From a virus, in the IMG/VR virus record IMGVR_UViG_3300009537_000121, positions 1 to 29,477 of that record: a DNA stretch of 29,477 nt, one strand, 5' to 3'. Shown here in pieces: positions 16,745 through 23,126 of the stretch (within the stretch, counting starts at the first letter, position 1; each line of letters starts with the position of its first letter). Under the pieces are notes generated by a model, which worked only from the letters and a program-made list of their open reading frames with translations, was not told the origin of the DNA and made no database searches. Position numbers and translations under genes: made by a program.

Positions 16745-17061
16745 GCTTCCACTTCAAGTCCACTGTAAGGATGTCGCCTGCTCTAGCAGCTATTGTAGTC
16801 TTCAAGGTCATAAGTGACATTTGTTCGATGATGGGTTACGACGTGTGGCTTACGAGTGCGAACGATGGACAACATAAGGTCGGGAGTCTGCACTATCAAG
16901 ACAAGGCGTGGGACTTTCGTACACACCACTTGCTACCGCAAGACAAAAAGGAGATCGTTAAAGCGTTGAAGAAGAGGCTGGAACCGCAGTTTGACGTTCT
17001 CTTCGAATACGAGGGGACAGAGAATGAGCACGTTCACATTGAGTACGATCCTAAGTCTTAG
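16741..17061 (+). CDS. M15-like zinc peptidase, probable endolysin, 106 aa
   Basis: The short protein shows the M15 D-Ala-D-Ala carboxypeptidase/L-Ala-D-Glu endopeptidase signature: SLHYQDKAWDFR at 49-60 (S-x-H-x-x-x-x-A-x-D; zinc ligands H51 and D58) and NEHVHIEYDP at 95-104 (H97 or H99 as third ligand). SANDGQHK before it is the usual strand-turn in this subgroup. No signal peptide is present, so release would need a holin, consistent with the membrane genes upstream. It would cut cross-linking peptides of murein at lysis. The 106-aa length is normal for the smallest members. ATG 16741 is coupled by ATGA; the next gene starts inside its 3' end. Confidence 0.8.
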   Translation: MSFHFKSTVRMSPALAAIVVFKVISDICSMMGYDVWLTSANDGQHKVGSLHYQDKAWDFRTHHLLPQDKKEIVKALKKRLEPQFDVLFEYEGTENEHVHIEYDPKS

Positions 17062-17260
17062 CTTGCTACTCGCAAGTTGCTCCACGATTGCCGGCCCAAA
17101 GGGCGAGTACATCGGCGAGATCGCATGCAAGGGCAAAGGGACAGTCACGGTCACAGGCGGGCCAGGTTTCACAGGCACGATCATGGCCGAGTGTGACAAG
17201 GACGAGGCCAATCCTGGTTTTTCGTTCAAGCATATACGCGAGCGCAAGAGCGAAAAGTGA
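17024..17260 (+). CDS. Small lipoprotein, outer-membrane spanin candidate, 78 aa
   Basis: ATG 17024 lies 38 nt inside the peptidase gene in another frame, with GAGGGG about 9 bases before it. The product begins MSTFTLSTILSLSLLLASC, a type II signal peptide with lipobox L16-A17-S18-C19. The mature part is about 60 residues with a glycine-rich centre and a charged C-terminus (FKHIRERKSEK); there are two more cysteines. No Asp at +2 after Cys19 (Ser), so outer-membrane sorting is expected. Overlapping or nested lipoprotein genes in lysis cassettes are typical of o-spanins, but the sequence is not proline-rich as in Rz1, so this is tentative. A longer reading from 16991 would hide the signal. Confidence 0.7.
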   Translation: MSTFTLSTILSLSLLLASCSTIAGPKGEYIGEIACKGKGTVTVTGGPGFTGTIMAECDKDEANPGFSFKHIRERKSEK

Positions 17261-17757
17261 CGGCCAGCGCGTTCCTAGACACGTTTCTCGGCGAACAAGT
17301 TAGTTGGCGCGAGGGGCGCCCGGTTTGGCTTTCGCAGCGGCGCATGCGCTACCGCTCCGCGCGCATCATTGAAGTATTCGGACGCCCGTGCGAAGTCTAC
17401 ATCCCGCGCGAGTTCTACACCGACCACGCCACAGTGCCGCGCATGCCGATCATTTGGCTTGCCGTCGGTGGGCGCGGCATCCGCTCGGCAACGGTCCATG
17501 ACTTCCCCTACCAGTTCGGTTTTTGGTGGCTCCTTGTGGACGGTAACCTCGTTCGCTGGGATGTTGAAAAGCCGTTGGTGGACGAAGTGTTTCATGAGAG
17601 CTTGCTAGCTGACCCTATCAGTGGAGTCAACAAGTTTAGGGCGTGGGAGATGTATCAGGGTGTCAAGTGGGGCGGTAAAGGTTGGTGGGCCGACCAAGAG
17701 CGCGCCAAGGCATTGAATCCTATTTGGTCGGCGGGGGATTGGGCCGAAACCGCGTAG
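17257..17757 (+). CDS. DUF1353 family protein, 166 aa
   Basis: The start is GTG 17257, overlapping the lipoprotein stop as GTGA. Characteristic DUF1353 stretches are EFYTDHATVPRMPI at about 51-64 (usual form: F-x-TDFASVPR), ATVHDFPYQFGF at about 80-91 (the A-x-x-HD-x-x-Y motif), then DEVFHESLLAD and a final RAWEMYQGVKWGGKGWW, the A-x-x-MY-x-AV-x-x-x-G end. The family is common near lysis genes in phages; its biochemical role is not established, though the conserved His and Asp suggest a small hydrolase. This is the last rightward gene; its stop is one base from that of the opposite helicase gene. Confidence 0.85.
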   Translation: MTASAFLDTFLGEQVSWREGRPVWLSQRRMRYRSARIIEVFGRPCEVYIPREFYTDHATVPRMPIIWLAVGGRGIRSATVHDFPYQFGFWWLLVDGNLVRWDVEKPLVDEVFHESLLADPISGVNKFRAWEMYQGVKWGGKGWWADQERAKALNPIWSAGDWAETA

Positions 17758-17758
17758 T

Positions 17759-18946
17759 TCATTTAAGAAACTCGATAGCAGTCTCGCTACCAACCGTCTT
17801 AGTTTTCAACGTACCGTCCTGTACTAGTGTAGAAACTAGCTTGTCGAAGTCTTCCGCCCCCATGCCCATATGTTTAAGCAACACTCTACGTGTGGTCAAC
17901 CCACCAATGTTTTGCATGTAGCGAATTAGTTTCGCGCGGCTTTGTTCGTACTGCGAGCTACCGCTCCACACCACCACGCGCTTGACCTCTGGAAGTTGTA
18001 ACTCGATTAGCTTTATGGCATGGGCCATTTGTTTCGCATCGACGACTAGGTCGTCACGTTGGGCCATTGATAACAAGAGTGCGATACGGAGGGCGGTAAC
18101 ATGGCAACGATGATAGAAGGCGTCGGTTTCAGGGTCGCGGGTGTCGCGACTCGATAGCGCTTCATACCACACATCATAAAGCTGTTGCGCATCGGGCGCA
18201 ACGGTGGCTTCGCCTTGTAAATTGCCAACGCGCTGCAAGTCGTGGATTAGATATTCGCGTAGCGCCCGCCGCTGTAACGTAGCCTGGGCATGTTTCCAAC
18301 CTGGGTTGTTCTTACGTCTGGTGTTTTCGACAACCCATATCAGTCTGCCTGTGAGTCCTCCGATTGCATCCTCAGGCAAGACTTTAAGATTATGTGGATC
18401 AGTTCCGCCAAGCAACACTGGATATAGATTATGGAGGCGTACCAAAGAGTCACGCACTGTAGTATGATCGTAGACCGTCGGGCACCCGTAGGTCCGTGTA
18501 AGAAAGATAACCATTTGAGACGCTCGTGTCCGCTCGTAGCTAAATAGATTAGCGACTTCATCAGCAAAGATTGCAACATCAGAACGGAGCTCCTCAACAA
18601 TTTTGTCCTCCTTCACTATTGACACTTTATGATTTAGGATCTTTATGAGTCCCTGGCTTGTCATTGAATCACGCATGATTCGGATGTCGGGGATCGCCTC
18701 CAATAACAAATCGCGACCGTGGTCCATCGCCACAGACTTGCGAACCTTGGCGCTCTCGGCGACGATGATAACGTACAGATTGGGGAATATTAATCCATAC
18801 TCCATGTCGAGGAACACTTTGCGGCGACTAGCACAGGCGAGTAGGCAAAGTCCGATCCAGCGATGTAGGGACTCAGGCGACTCCAAATCTGCCGTATAGT
18901 CTAGGTAGCCAGCAAGCCAGTCACCTAGCAAGCGCTTTTCTGGCAT
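17759..18946 (-). CDS. DUF3987-like phage primase/helicase ATPase, 395 aa
   Basis: The protein resembles DUF3987-type replication ATPases. N-terminal LGDWLAGYLDYTADLESPESLHRWIGL leads into YVIIVAESAKVRKS (residues 58-71), the P-loop position, and VAIFADEVANLF at 124-135 gives Walker B with D129-E130. LVRLHNLYPVLLGGTDP at 168-184 and GGLTGRLIWVVE at 197-207 are sensor and arginine-type segments of this family. Residues 335-395 look like a winged helix. The P-loop is altered: glycines of GxxxxGKS are replaced, giving A-E-S-A-K-V-R-K-S. It would unwind DNA for the split polymerase encoded just before it. Its ATG 18946 abuts the polymerase stop; it is the last leftward gene. Confidence 0.75.
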   Translation of the reverse strand: MPEKRLLGDWLAGYLDYTADLESPESLHRWIGLCLLACASRRKVFLDMEYGLIFPNLYVIIVAESAKVRKSVAMDHGRDLLLEAIPDIRIMRDSMTSQGLIKILNHKVSIVKEDKIVEELRSDVAIFADEVANLFSYERTRASQMVIFLTRTYGCPTVYDHTTVRDSLVRLHNLYPVLLGGTDPHNLKVLPEDAIGGLTGRLIWVVENTRRKNNPGWKHAQATLQRRALREYLIHDLQRVGNLQGEATVAPDAQQLYDVWYEALSSRDTRDPETDAFYHRCHVTALRIALLLSMAQRDDLVVDAKQMAHAIKLIELQLPEVKRVVVWSGSSQYEQSRAKLIRYMQNIGGLTTRRVLLKHMGMGAEDFDKLVSTLVQDGTLKTKTVGSETAIEFLK

Positions 18947-19858
18947 TTATAGTTTGTAATCTTTTAAATCATCGCCGCCCCATGTTGGACCAGTCTTGAA
19001 ATCAACTGGGATTATCATTGTCTCATCCTCGCGAACCTGGATTGGAGTCTCTGCGGTAGCGCGCCACGTCGTAGCGGCCCATCGAACTAAATCCGGATCG
19101 TTAGGTATGACCATGCCTCCGGCATCATGAACGTTTAGGCGAATGTCCATGCCTGACCATTGGATTGCTTGTGGTGATCGGGCGCCCGCGTCACGTAGCG
19201 CTCGCCAGCGATCCCAATTCTCCTTTCCATACCATGTCCACCATTGATCTCGCAGCGATTCGCTAGCGTCGTCACGAAACACGTTGCCGCATTTCACGAT
19301 AGTCCTGTTAAGCATGCTTGCTACCGTGCATTGCGGGAACGTCGCGTAGGCTACGCGAAGCAGGTCGTCGTTAAGAATGTCGTAGAAAATCTTGCGGAAG
19401 CGTACGGGTTTGGGCATCCACAACATGCGATCCTTGCGAATGCATTTCTCGATCCAAGCTTGGTAGTTGGTTTTGATCTCTGGAAACAACGTGTAGTAGA
19501 TTGCCTTGATTGCTTCGGCTTGCTTCTCGGGCAGACCAGTACGCAACGCGAAACGCGACGGCCCCTCGCCATAGTTTCCAGCATGGACCGCCCGCTTCGC
19601 GATCTCTCTTTCTTCGTCGCCCTTAACATAGGCATTGGAAGCCTTGCTCCTAAACAGCGGCTTGCCACTGTCCGGATTTACAGGCATAACTATGCTAGGC
19701 GTTTTCTGCACGACATCGGCGATCAGCTCGCACACCTTCAGGTGGACATCAACGCCTTCTTGGTACCATTGCTTGAGTTTAGGGACCGGGCCGCGCCAAG
19801 CCACCACTCTAGACTCCGCTTGATTGTAGTCTGCGAAAAGCCATACATTAACGAGCAT
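18947..19858 (-). CDS. DNA polymerase family A, C-terminal piece (motifs A, B and C)
   Basis: This 303-aa protein supplies the catalytic half missing from the gene at 20806-22551. From ATG 19858 it reads MLVNVWLFADYNQAESR: motif A with catalytic D10 and E15. Motif B is REIAKRAVHAGNYGEG (R84, K88, H92, Y96; the Phe/Tyr of the O helix is His). LLRVAYATFPQCTVASML carries the conserved Gln of the palm. Motif C is LNVHDAGGMVIP at about 241-252: catalytic D245 is kept but the usual Glu after it is Ala. Upstream in-frame GTG codons at 19891, 19882 and 19870 are alternative starts; ATG 19858 overlaps mazG by 11 nt and has GAAGG close by, at poor spacing. It must act with the other piece. Confidence 0.85.
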   Translation of the reverse strand: MLVNVWLFADYNQAESRVVAWRGPVPKLKQWYQEGVDVHLKVCELIADVVQKTPSIVMPVNPDSGKPLFRSKASNAYVKGDEEREIAKRAVHAGNYGEGPSRFALRTGLPEKQAEAIKAIYYTLFPEIKTNYQAWIEKCIRKDRMLWMPKPVRFRKIFYDILNDDLLRVAYATFPQCTVASMLNRTIVKCGNVFRDDASESLRDQWWTWYGKENWDRWRALRDAGARSPQAIQWSGMDIRLNVHDAGGMVIPNDPDLVRWAATTWRATAETPIQVREDETMIIPVDFKTGPTWGGDDLKDYKL

Positions 19859-20159
19859 CGCCTTCGCCACGAAGCGTGTCACGGAGCGCACGCGATTTCA
19901 GCTTTGCCAGATTGTGCCGGGCGACTTCGTTCAGAGACACGTTCAGATCGCTAGCGATAGCGGCGACGTACCATAGGCAGTCGCCTAGCTCGTCGACTAG
20001 CGCCATGCGATCGTAATGATTGTCTCGTATGATTTTCTTGACTTTGTTACATAATTCGCCAGCTTCGCCAGCCAGCCCTAACGCGGGATAGATAATCTTG
20101 TAGTTTTCTGGATAGACAGCGGTTTTGGCAGCGGCTCCTTGGTAGTCCCATAGGTTCAT
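19848..20159 (-). CDS. MazG-like nucleoside triphosphate pyrophosphohydrolase, 103 aa
   Basis: GLAGEAGELCNKVKKIIRD at residues 28-46 and DELGDCLWYVAAIASDL at 56-72 give the MazG-type metal site (E32, E35, E57, D60). The protein is one single MazG domain, as in phage versions. It hydrolyses (d)NTPs to monophosphates and PPi; phage MazG proteins are proposed to clean non-canonical nucleotides or shift host alarmone or nucleotide pools. ATG 20159 has GGAGG at 20170-20174, ten bases away, so the start is firm. It lies between the two polymerase pieces on the same strand and its 3' end overlaps the second by 11 nt. Confidence 0.85.
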   Translation of the reverse strand: MNLWDYQGAAAKTAVYPENYKIIYPALGLAGEAGELCNKVKKIIRDNHYDRMALVDELGDCLWYVAAIASDLNVSLNEVARHNLAKLKSRALRDTLRGEGDAR

Positions 20160-20187
20160 TGCGATATTTCCTCCAGAAATACAAGGT

Positions 20188-20217
20188 TACTGCATACGAC
20201 GGGATTTCGTAGCAGTA
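20188..20217 (-). promoter_or_regulatory. Strong inverted repeat upstream of mazG
   Basis: TACTGCATACGA (20188-20199) and TCGTAGCAGTA (20207-20217) pair over 11 bp with one bulged A and a 7-base loop. It lies in one of the few non-coding gaps, after the 43-aa gene and about 13 bases before the mazG ribosome site. There is no clean U-run after it on the minus strand, so it is not a classic terminator; an RNA-processing, attenuation or operator site is possible. Confidence 0.6.
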
Positions 20218-20227
20218 GGGGCGTGTA

Positions 20228-20359
20228 TTATTCATTTCGTTTTGGCGCGTCGCGCCATCTTTCGCATAACACGTAATGGCATACCACTTGCCAAGGCGCG
20301 TATAGCAAAATGTCGAGCGAAGTTATGCGTCGGCCACAACGGCCACATATTTTTATCAT
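20228..20359 (-). CDS. 43-aa cysteine-pair (zinc-knuckle-like) miniprotein
   Basis: ATG 20359 lies four bases past the stop of the DUF1599-like gene and gives a 43-residue product beginning MIKICGRCGRRI. It has C5-x2-C8 and a second cysteine set at C27 and C32, so four cysteines could bind zinc. No convincing ribosome site is seen; reinitiation after the upstream stop is likely. The reading frame ends at TAA 20228-20230, just before the hairpin. It is too short for certainty, and the function is unknown. Confidence 0.5.
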   Translation of the reverse strand: MIKICGRCGRRITSLDILLYAPWQVVCHYVLCERWRDAPKRNE

Positions 20360-20363
20360 TGGT

Positions 20364-20909
20364 TCATTGTTTTACTGGAGTCGATCCGAAGGCAGTGCGC
20401 TCTAGGCGAGCGTGGTTGTCTGCGTTCATGCATCGGATGATGTTCATGTAGACTGCGATGTCTGCCAGGGATTCATCGGACGGGCGACGTCCAACATTAA
20501 GATCCCACATGATACGGTCGAAGTGTTTCAGCGCATATAGTATGGCGACTGCGTCTGGGCTGTAATGTGGGAAGCTAGGATACAAACGCATGATCGCGGC
20601 GCCACGTTCAAAGTTACCCAACGGATCACCACCACCAGCGTAGCCTGCATTCTTCTCCGAATGTAAGGCTAGCTGTTTCAGTGTTAGGTCCGCGAACATC
20701 GGATGTCCATGTGGGAACAGCTCACGTAACAGCTGTGGAAGTGACTCAATTGTCATTTGGTCGGATAGCTCTTCCAGCTTCCTGTGGTTTTGTGCAAGGC
20801 GTTCTTTAACCTGGAAGGAAGAGAGATCGGGCAATGCCTTGTCTTGGGAGATTCTGGAGGTTTGCGCCCGAGCCGAGGATACTTTCCGACGACGATAGCC
20901 GCGTGCCAT
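20364..20909 (-). CDS. DUF1599-like protein (nucleotide-modification-associated type), 181 aa
   Basis: Conserved-looking elements lie at residues 83-154: HSEKNAGYAGGGDPLGNFERGA (K86, N87, Y90; GDPLGNF 94-100), ALKHFDRIMW, and DESLADIAVYMNII (E147, D150, Y154). This matches the DUF1599 pattern, a family linked by comparative genomics to nucleotide or base modification in phages; its reaction is not settled. Residues 1-34 are Arg/Ser-rich and are read out of frame over the end of the polymerase N-terminal gene. The start is nonetheless firm, because a full AGGAGG precedes ATG 20909. The neighbours mazG and polymerase suggest a nucleotide-pool role. Confidence 0.7.
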   Translation of the reverse strand: MARGYRRRKVSSARAQTSRISQDKALPDLSSFQVKERLAQNHRKLEELSDQMTIESLPQLLRELFPHGHPMFADLTLKQLALHSEKNAGYAGGGDPLGNFERGAAIMRLYPSFPHYSPDAVAILYALKHFDRIMWDLNVGRRPSDESLADIAVYMNIIRCMNADNHARLERTAFGSTPVKQ

Positions 20910-22551
20910 TTGTTCCTCCTATCTTGTAGTGACAGTGAATGTGATTCTGCTCATCGAGCGGTTGCTCCAGCACATCGTTGATCAAATCTTGGAGTTGTTT
21001 CATCTTGATGAATTTGTGTAGCGTAGGATCTGCGTGCTTGGTTGCGAGCATTTGCAATGTATCTTTGTCGCCAGTGGGCTTGCCAGTTTGGCGATTTAGC
21101 CGTGGTGCGTAGCGTTTGACTTTGTAGAGGAAATGCTGGAGTTGTTGTGGTGAGGCTAGGTTTAGGACGCCCGGGCGCGGCTTTGCGCCTTTGGGAGCCT
21201 TGGTTATGACTTCCAATCCAATCATTGTTCGCAATTCTTTGCGTAGGGTGTCAATGCTAGCTAACGTGTCATCTCGTGCAGCGGCGCGCCGGGCGATGTC
21301 AATTAGCACGCCCTGCCATTCCATATACAAAGTGTGCTCAAATTGCTCTAAGTACTGCTCGACGTAGGTTTGCCACAAGTCGGTGGTTTGCAATTCGGTG
21401 CGCATCTTCATTGCGCACTCGTAAGTCACCATCACGTCCAGTGCGTTGTAACGCCAGAAAACCTCTTCACCAAATTCGGGGCGCCAATGACGCCCCTCGT
21501 CTTTGTAGAACGGCTGATCAGTGTATTGACTAACAATGAAAGCTAGGCCGTGTCCTGGATTGTCGATGTCTCGCTTGCGCTTCGACCATTCGTCGAAAAC
21601 GCCACCAAAGTCAGGGTATAGACAATGATGCATATGCATGGTGTCCATCCCAAGTGGTGTGGGATAGATCCCATAGATCCACGATTTGATCCACTCATAG
21701 CTTGCGTTCTGCGCTATCTTTTTTACCTTTGGATTTTGTAGCAGCGCGCACCACAATTTCCACAGGGCCGCCTCTTCCTCCAACGTCCAATACCGAGAGC
21801 TTCCAACACGACTCAAAGGCACACACAATGCTTCCGTAGCGCTCCAACCAACGCCGAGGCATGTTATGTGTGATCGCCCCTCGTAGTCTATAGATACTTC
21901 CTCTTGCTCGTTTGCTTCCAGCAAGTACTCTCTGGCTGTTTTGAATGATGGTCCAACTATCGCCTGACGAGGTGTCAGTGACATTGCGGGCGACAATGAT
22001 TGTGTGACAGCCCGAGGGACATCTATGTATTTGAATATCGGTAGCCATTTCCATTGGCCGCGGATGAACGAGGCTGGATGCATGGCGGCTACGCATTTTT
22101 GTTTTCTCCCTGATGGGCATGCGATTTCGAATATGGAACCGCGCCACTTTGTGATGCTCCATTTTGATGACGCCCATTTCTGCGTTCTAGACTTAAATGG
22201 CCCAACGTAACCTTCCATTAACAACACGAGAGTTTGGGCGCCCATCACAAGCAAACAATTTGGTTTTACTTCGTCGAGCTCCTGAAATACACGCTGCCTT
22301 TCAGCCTCAAGTATTTCCTTTGGAATAGCATAAAGATCGTTATCGTCCACAAAGAATTCGACGAGATTCGTAACATAGACTTGCGTACGGCCAACTTTGG
22401 CAGACGTCAATGCTTCGTTGAAAATCTTGCCAGACGGCCCAACGAATGGAATGCCATTGGCGATCTCTTGTTTTGCTGGGGCCATGCCTATGGCGGCGAG
22501 GCGCGCGTTGCGGGGGCCGCTAGCGCGGACACGTAGGTTAGTGTGGATCAT
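20806..22551 (-). CDS. DNA polymerase family A, N-terminal piece: UDG-like, 3'-5' exonuclease and first polymerase motifs
   Basis: The 581-aa protein has three parts. Residues 15-180 resemble a family 4-type uracil-DNA glycosylase (GMAPAKQE 22-29, PFVGPSG 35-41, AAMHPASFIRG 155-165), but the iron-sulphur cysteines are not evident. Residues 215-385 are a DnaQ-like proofreading exonuclease: Exo I with D222 and E224, QNASYEW at 281-287 (Glu for the usual Asp), Exo III with Y368 and D372. Residues 400-581 start the polymerase: GVLNLASPQQLQHFLY, TGDKDTLQML, TRLSSSES at 550-557 and NLQNLP at 564-569. It stops after ARSLFLPG, just before motif A, which is encoded at 18947-19858. UDG-PolA fusions are known in phages; the split is the odd feature. 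ATG 22551 is the first start after an in-frame stop. Confidence 0.88.
   Translation of the reverse strand: MIHTNLRVRASGPRNARLAAIGMAPAKQEIANGIPFVGPSGKIFNEALTSAKVGRTQVYVTNLVEFFVDDNDLYAIPKEILEAERQRVFQELDEVKPNCLLVMGAQTLVLLMEGYVGPFKSRTQKWASSKWSITKWRGSIFEIACPSGRKQKCVAAMHPASFIRGQWKWLPIFKYIDVPRAVTQSLSPAMSLTPRQAIVGPSFKTAREYLLEANEQEEVSIDYEGRSHITCLGVGWSATEALCVPLSRVGSSRYWTLEEEAALWKLWCALLQNPKVKKIAQNASYEWIKSWIYGIYPTPLGMDTMHMHHCLYPDFGGVFDEWSKRKRDIDNPGHGLAFIVSQYTDQPFYKDEGRHWRPEFGEEVFWRYNALDVMVTYECAMKMRTELQTTDLWQTYVEQYLEQFEHTLYMEWQGVLIDIARRAAARDDTLASIDTLRKELRTMIGLEVITKAPKGAKPRPGVLNLASPQQLQHFLYKVKRYAPRLNRQTGKPTGDKDTLQMLATKHADPTLHKFIKMKQLQDLINDVLEQPLDEQNHIHCHYKIGGTNGTRLSSSESILGSGANLQNLPRQGIARSLFLPG
20915..20920 (-). 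promoter_or_regulatory. Consensus ribosome site AGGAGG for the DUF1599-like gene
   Basis: AGGAGG five bases before ATG 20909. It is the best Shine-Dalgarno noticed in the window and lies inside the polymerase reading frame, which decides the start and shows the 104-nt overlap is probably real. Confidence 0.8.
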
Positions 22552-22616
22552 GCCACGGCCCGACTTTTACAACGGGCTGTACCCACAAACACGAGTAGCG
22601 TGGCACGAATCCTCAT
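22548..22616 (-). CDS. Possible 22-aa leader peptide coupled to the polymerase gene
   Basis: In the only gap before the polymerase, ATG 22616 opens a 22-codon frame whose TGA overlaps the polymerase ATG as ATGA. The peptide is MRIRATLLVF-type, partly hydrophobic then basic. The polymerase lacks a clear ribosome site, so translation through this frame could supply its ribosomes. The leader itself also has a weak site, so chance is not excluded. Confidence 0.3.
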   Translation of the reverse strand: MRIRATLLVFVGTARCKSRAVA

Positions 22617-22619
22617 AGC

Positions 22620-23093
22620 CTAGAACACGTAATCGCTGACGCCAGAGCGCTGTCGCCCACTGCCTTCGGGGAACTCTTGGTTTTTCACGGTGAACTTACC
22701 GTTGTTCCCGTAGAACGTGGCGATCCAATCCTGCCATGCCGTGCATGACTCGCTGTCGCCCAGGCGCGGGATTGGCATTGCGCCTTTGATGCCAAAGGCC
22801 CGGCAGAAACGCTCAAAGGAAACGCCCCGCGCCATCGCGCGCAGACGCTCCGCCTTTGGCATGCTCTCATCCACCGCCACTGGTAGCGGCAGATAGTTCT
22901 GCATCACAGTGAAGCCTTCGAAGTCACCTTCGAGGACTTCCACCTGGACTGCGGAGAACATGCCGCCGCGCTTGTCGAGCTTAGGCGACAGCGTTACCCG
23001 CATGAGCGACCCAGTGTAAACCTGGGACTCATCCATCGGTGGTGTGTCGATCGGTAAATCGCCGCTGCCAACTGGGATCTGGCCTTCGCTCAT
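22620..23093 (-). CDS. DUF669-like DNA-binding/recombination accessory protein, 157 aa
   Basis: MRVTLSPKLDKRGGMFSAVQVEVLEGDFEGFTV at about 31-63 and the later FERFCRAFGI resemble DUF669, a phage family encoded beside a RecA-like P-loop ATPase, as here. The likely role is a single-strand DNA-binding or annealing partner. The C-terminal tail (GSGRQRSGVSDYVF) is flexible but lacks the acidic end of classical SSB. ATG 23093 has GGAG seven bases before it. The gene ends 69 nt before the polymerase. Confidence 0.6.
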   Translation of the reverse strand: MSEGQIPVGSGDLPIDTPPMDESQVYTGSLMRVTLSPKLDKRGGMFSAVQVEVLEGDFEGFTVMQNYLPLPVAVDESMPKAERLRAMARGVSFERFCRAFGIKGAMPIPRLGDSESCTAWQDWIATFYGNNGKFTVKNQEFPEGSGRQRSGVSDYVF

Positions 23094-23126
23094 CGTCGTC
23101 TCCTGGTGTGAGTGTTAACTGCTCTG

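Noticed and set aside
17740-17830. Bidirectional terminator at the convergent junction
   Set aside because: Only a very short palindrome (TAGC/GCTA) near 17776-17789 and no T-run were found.
19244-19954. 236-aa plus-strand open frame
   Set aside because: Opposite the polymerase piece that contains clear motifs A, B and C; shadow of its codon bias.
20047-20235. 62-aa minus-strand frame overlapping mazG
   Set aside because: More than half lies inside mazG, which has a firm ribosome site and motifs; the frame also runs through the hairpin.
19859-20805. Group I intron or intein as the cause of the polymerase split
   Set aside because: The first piece ends and the second starts with their own codons, with separate genes, each with its own start signals, between them. 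No homing endonuclease, no intein N- or C-terminal motifs (first Cys/Ser block, terminal His-Asn) and no recognisable intron core were seen. Splicing cannot be excluded without RNA data.
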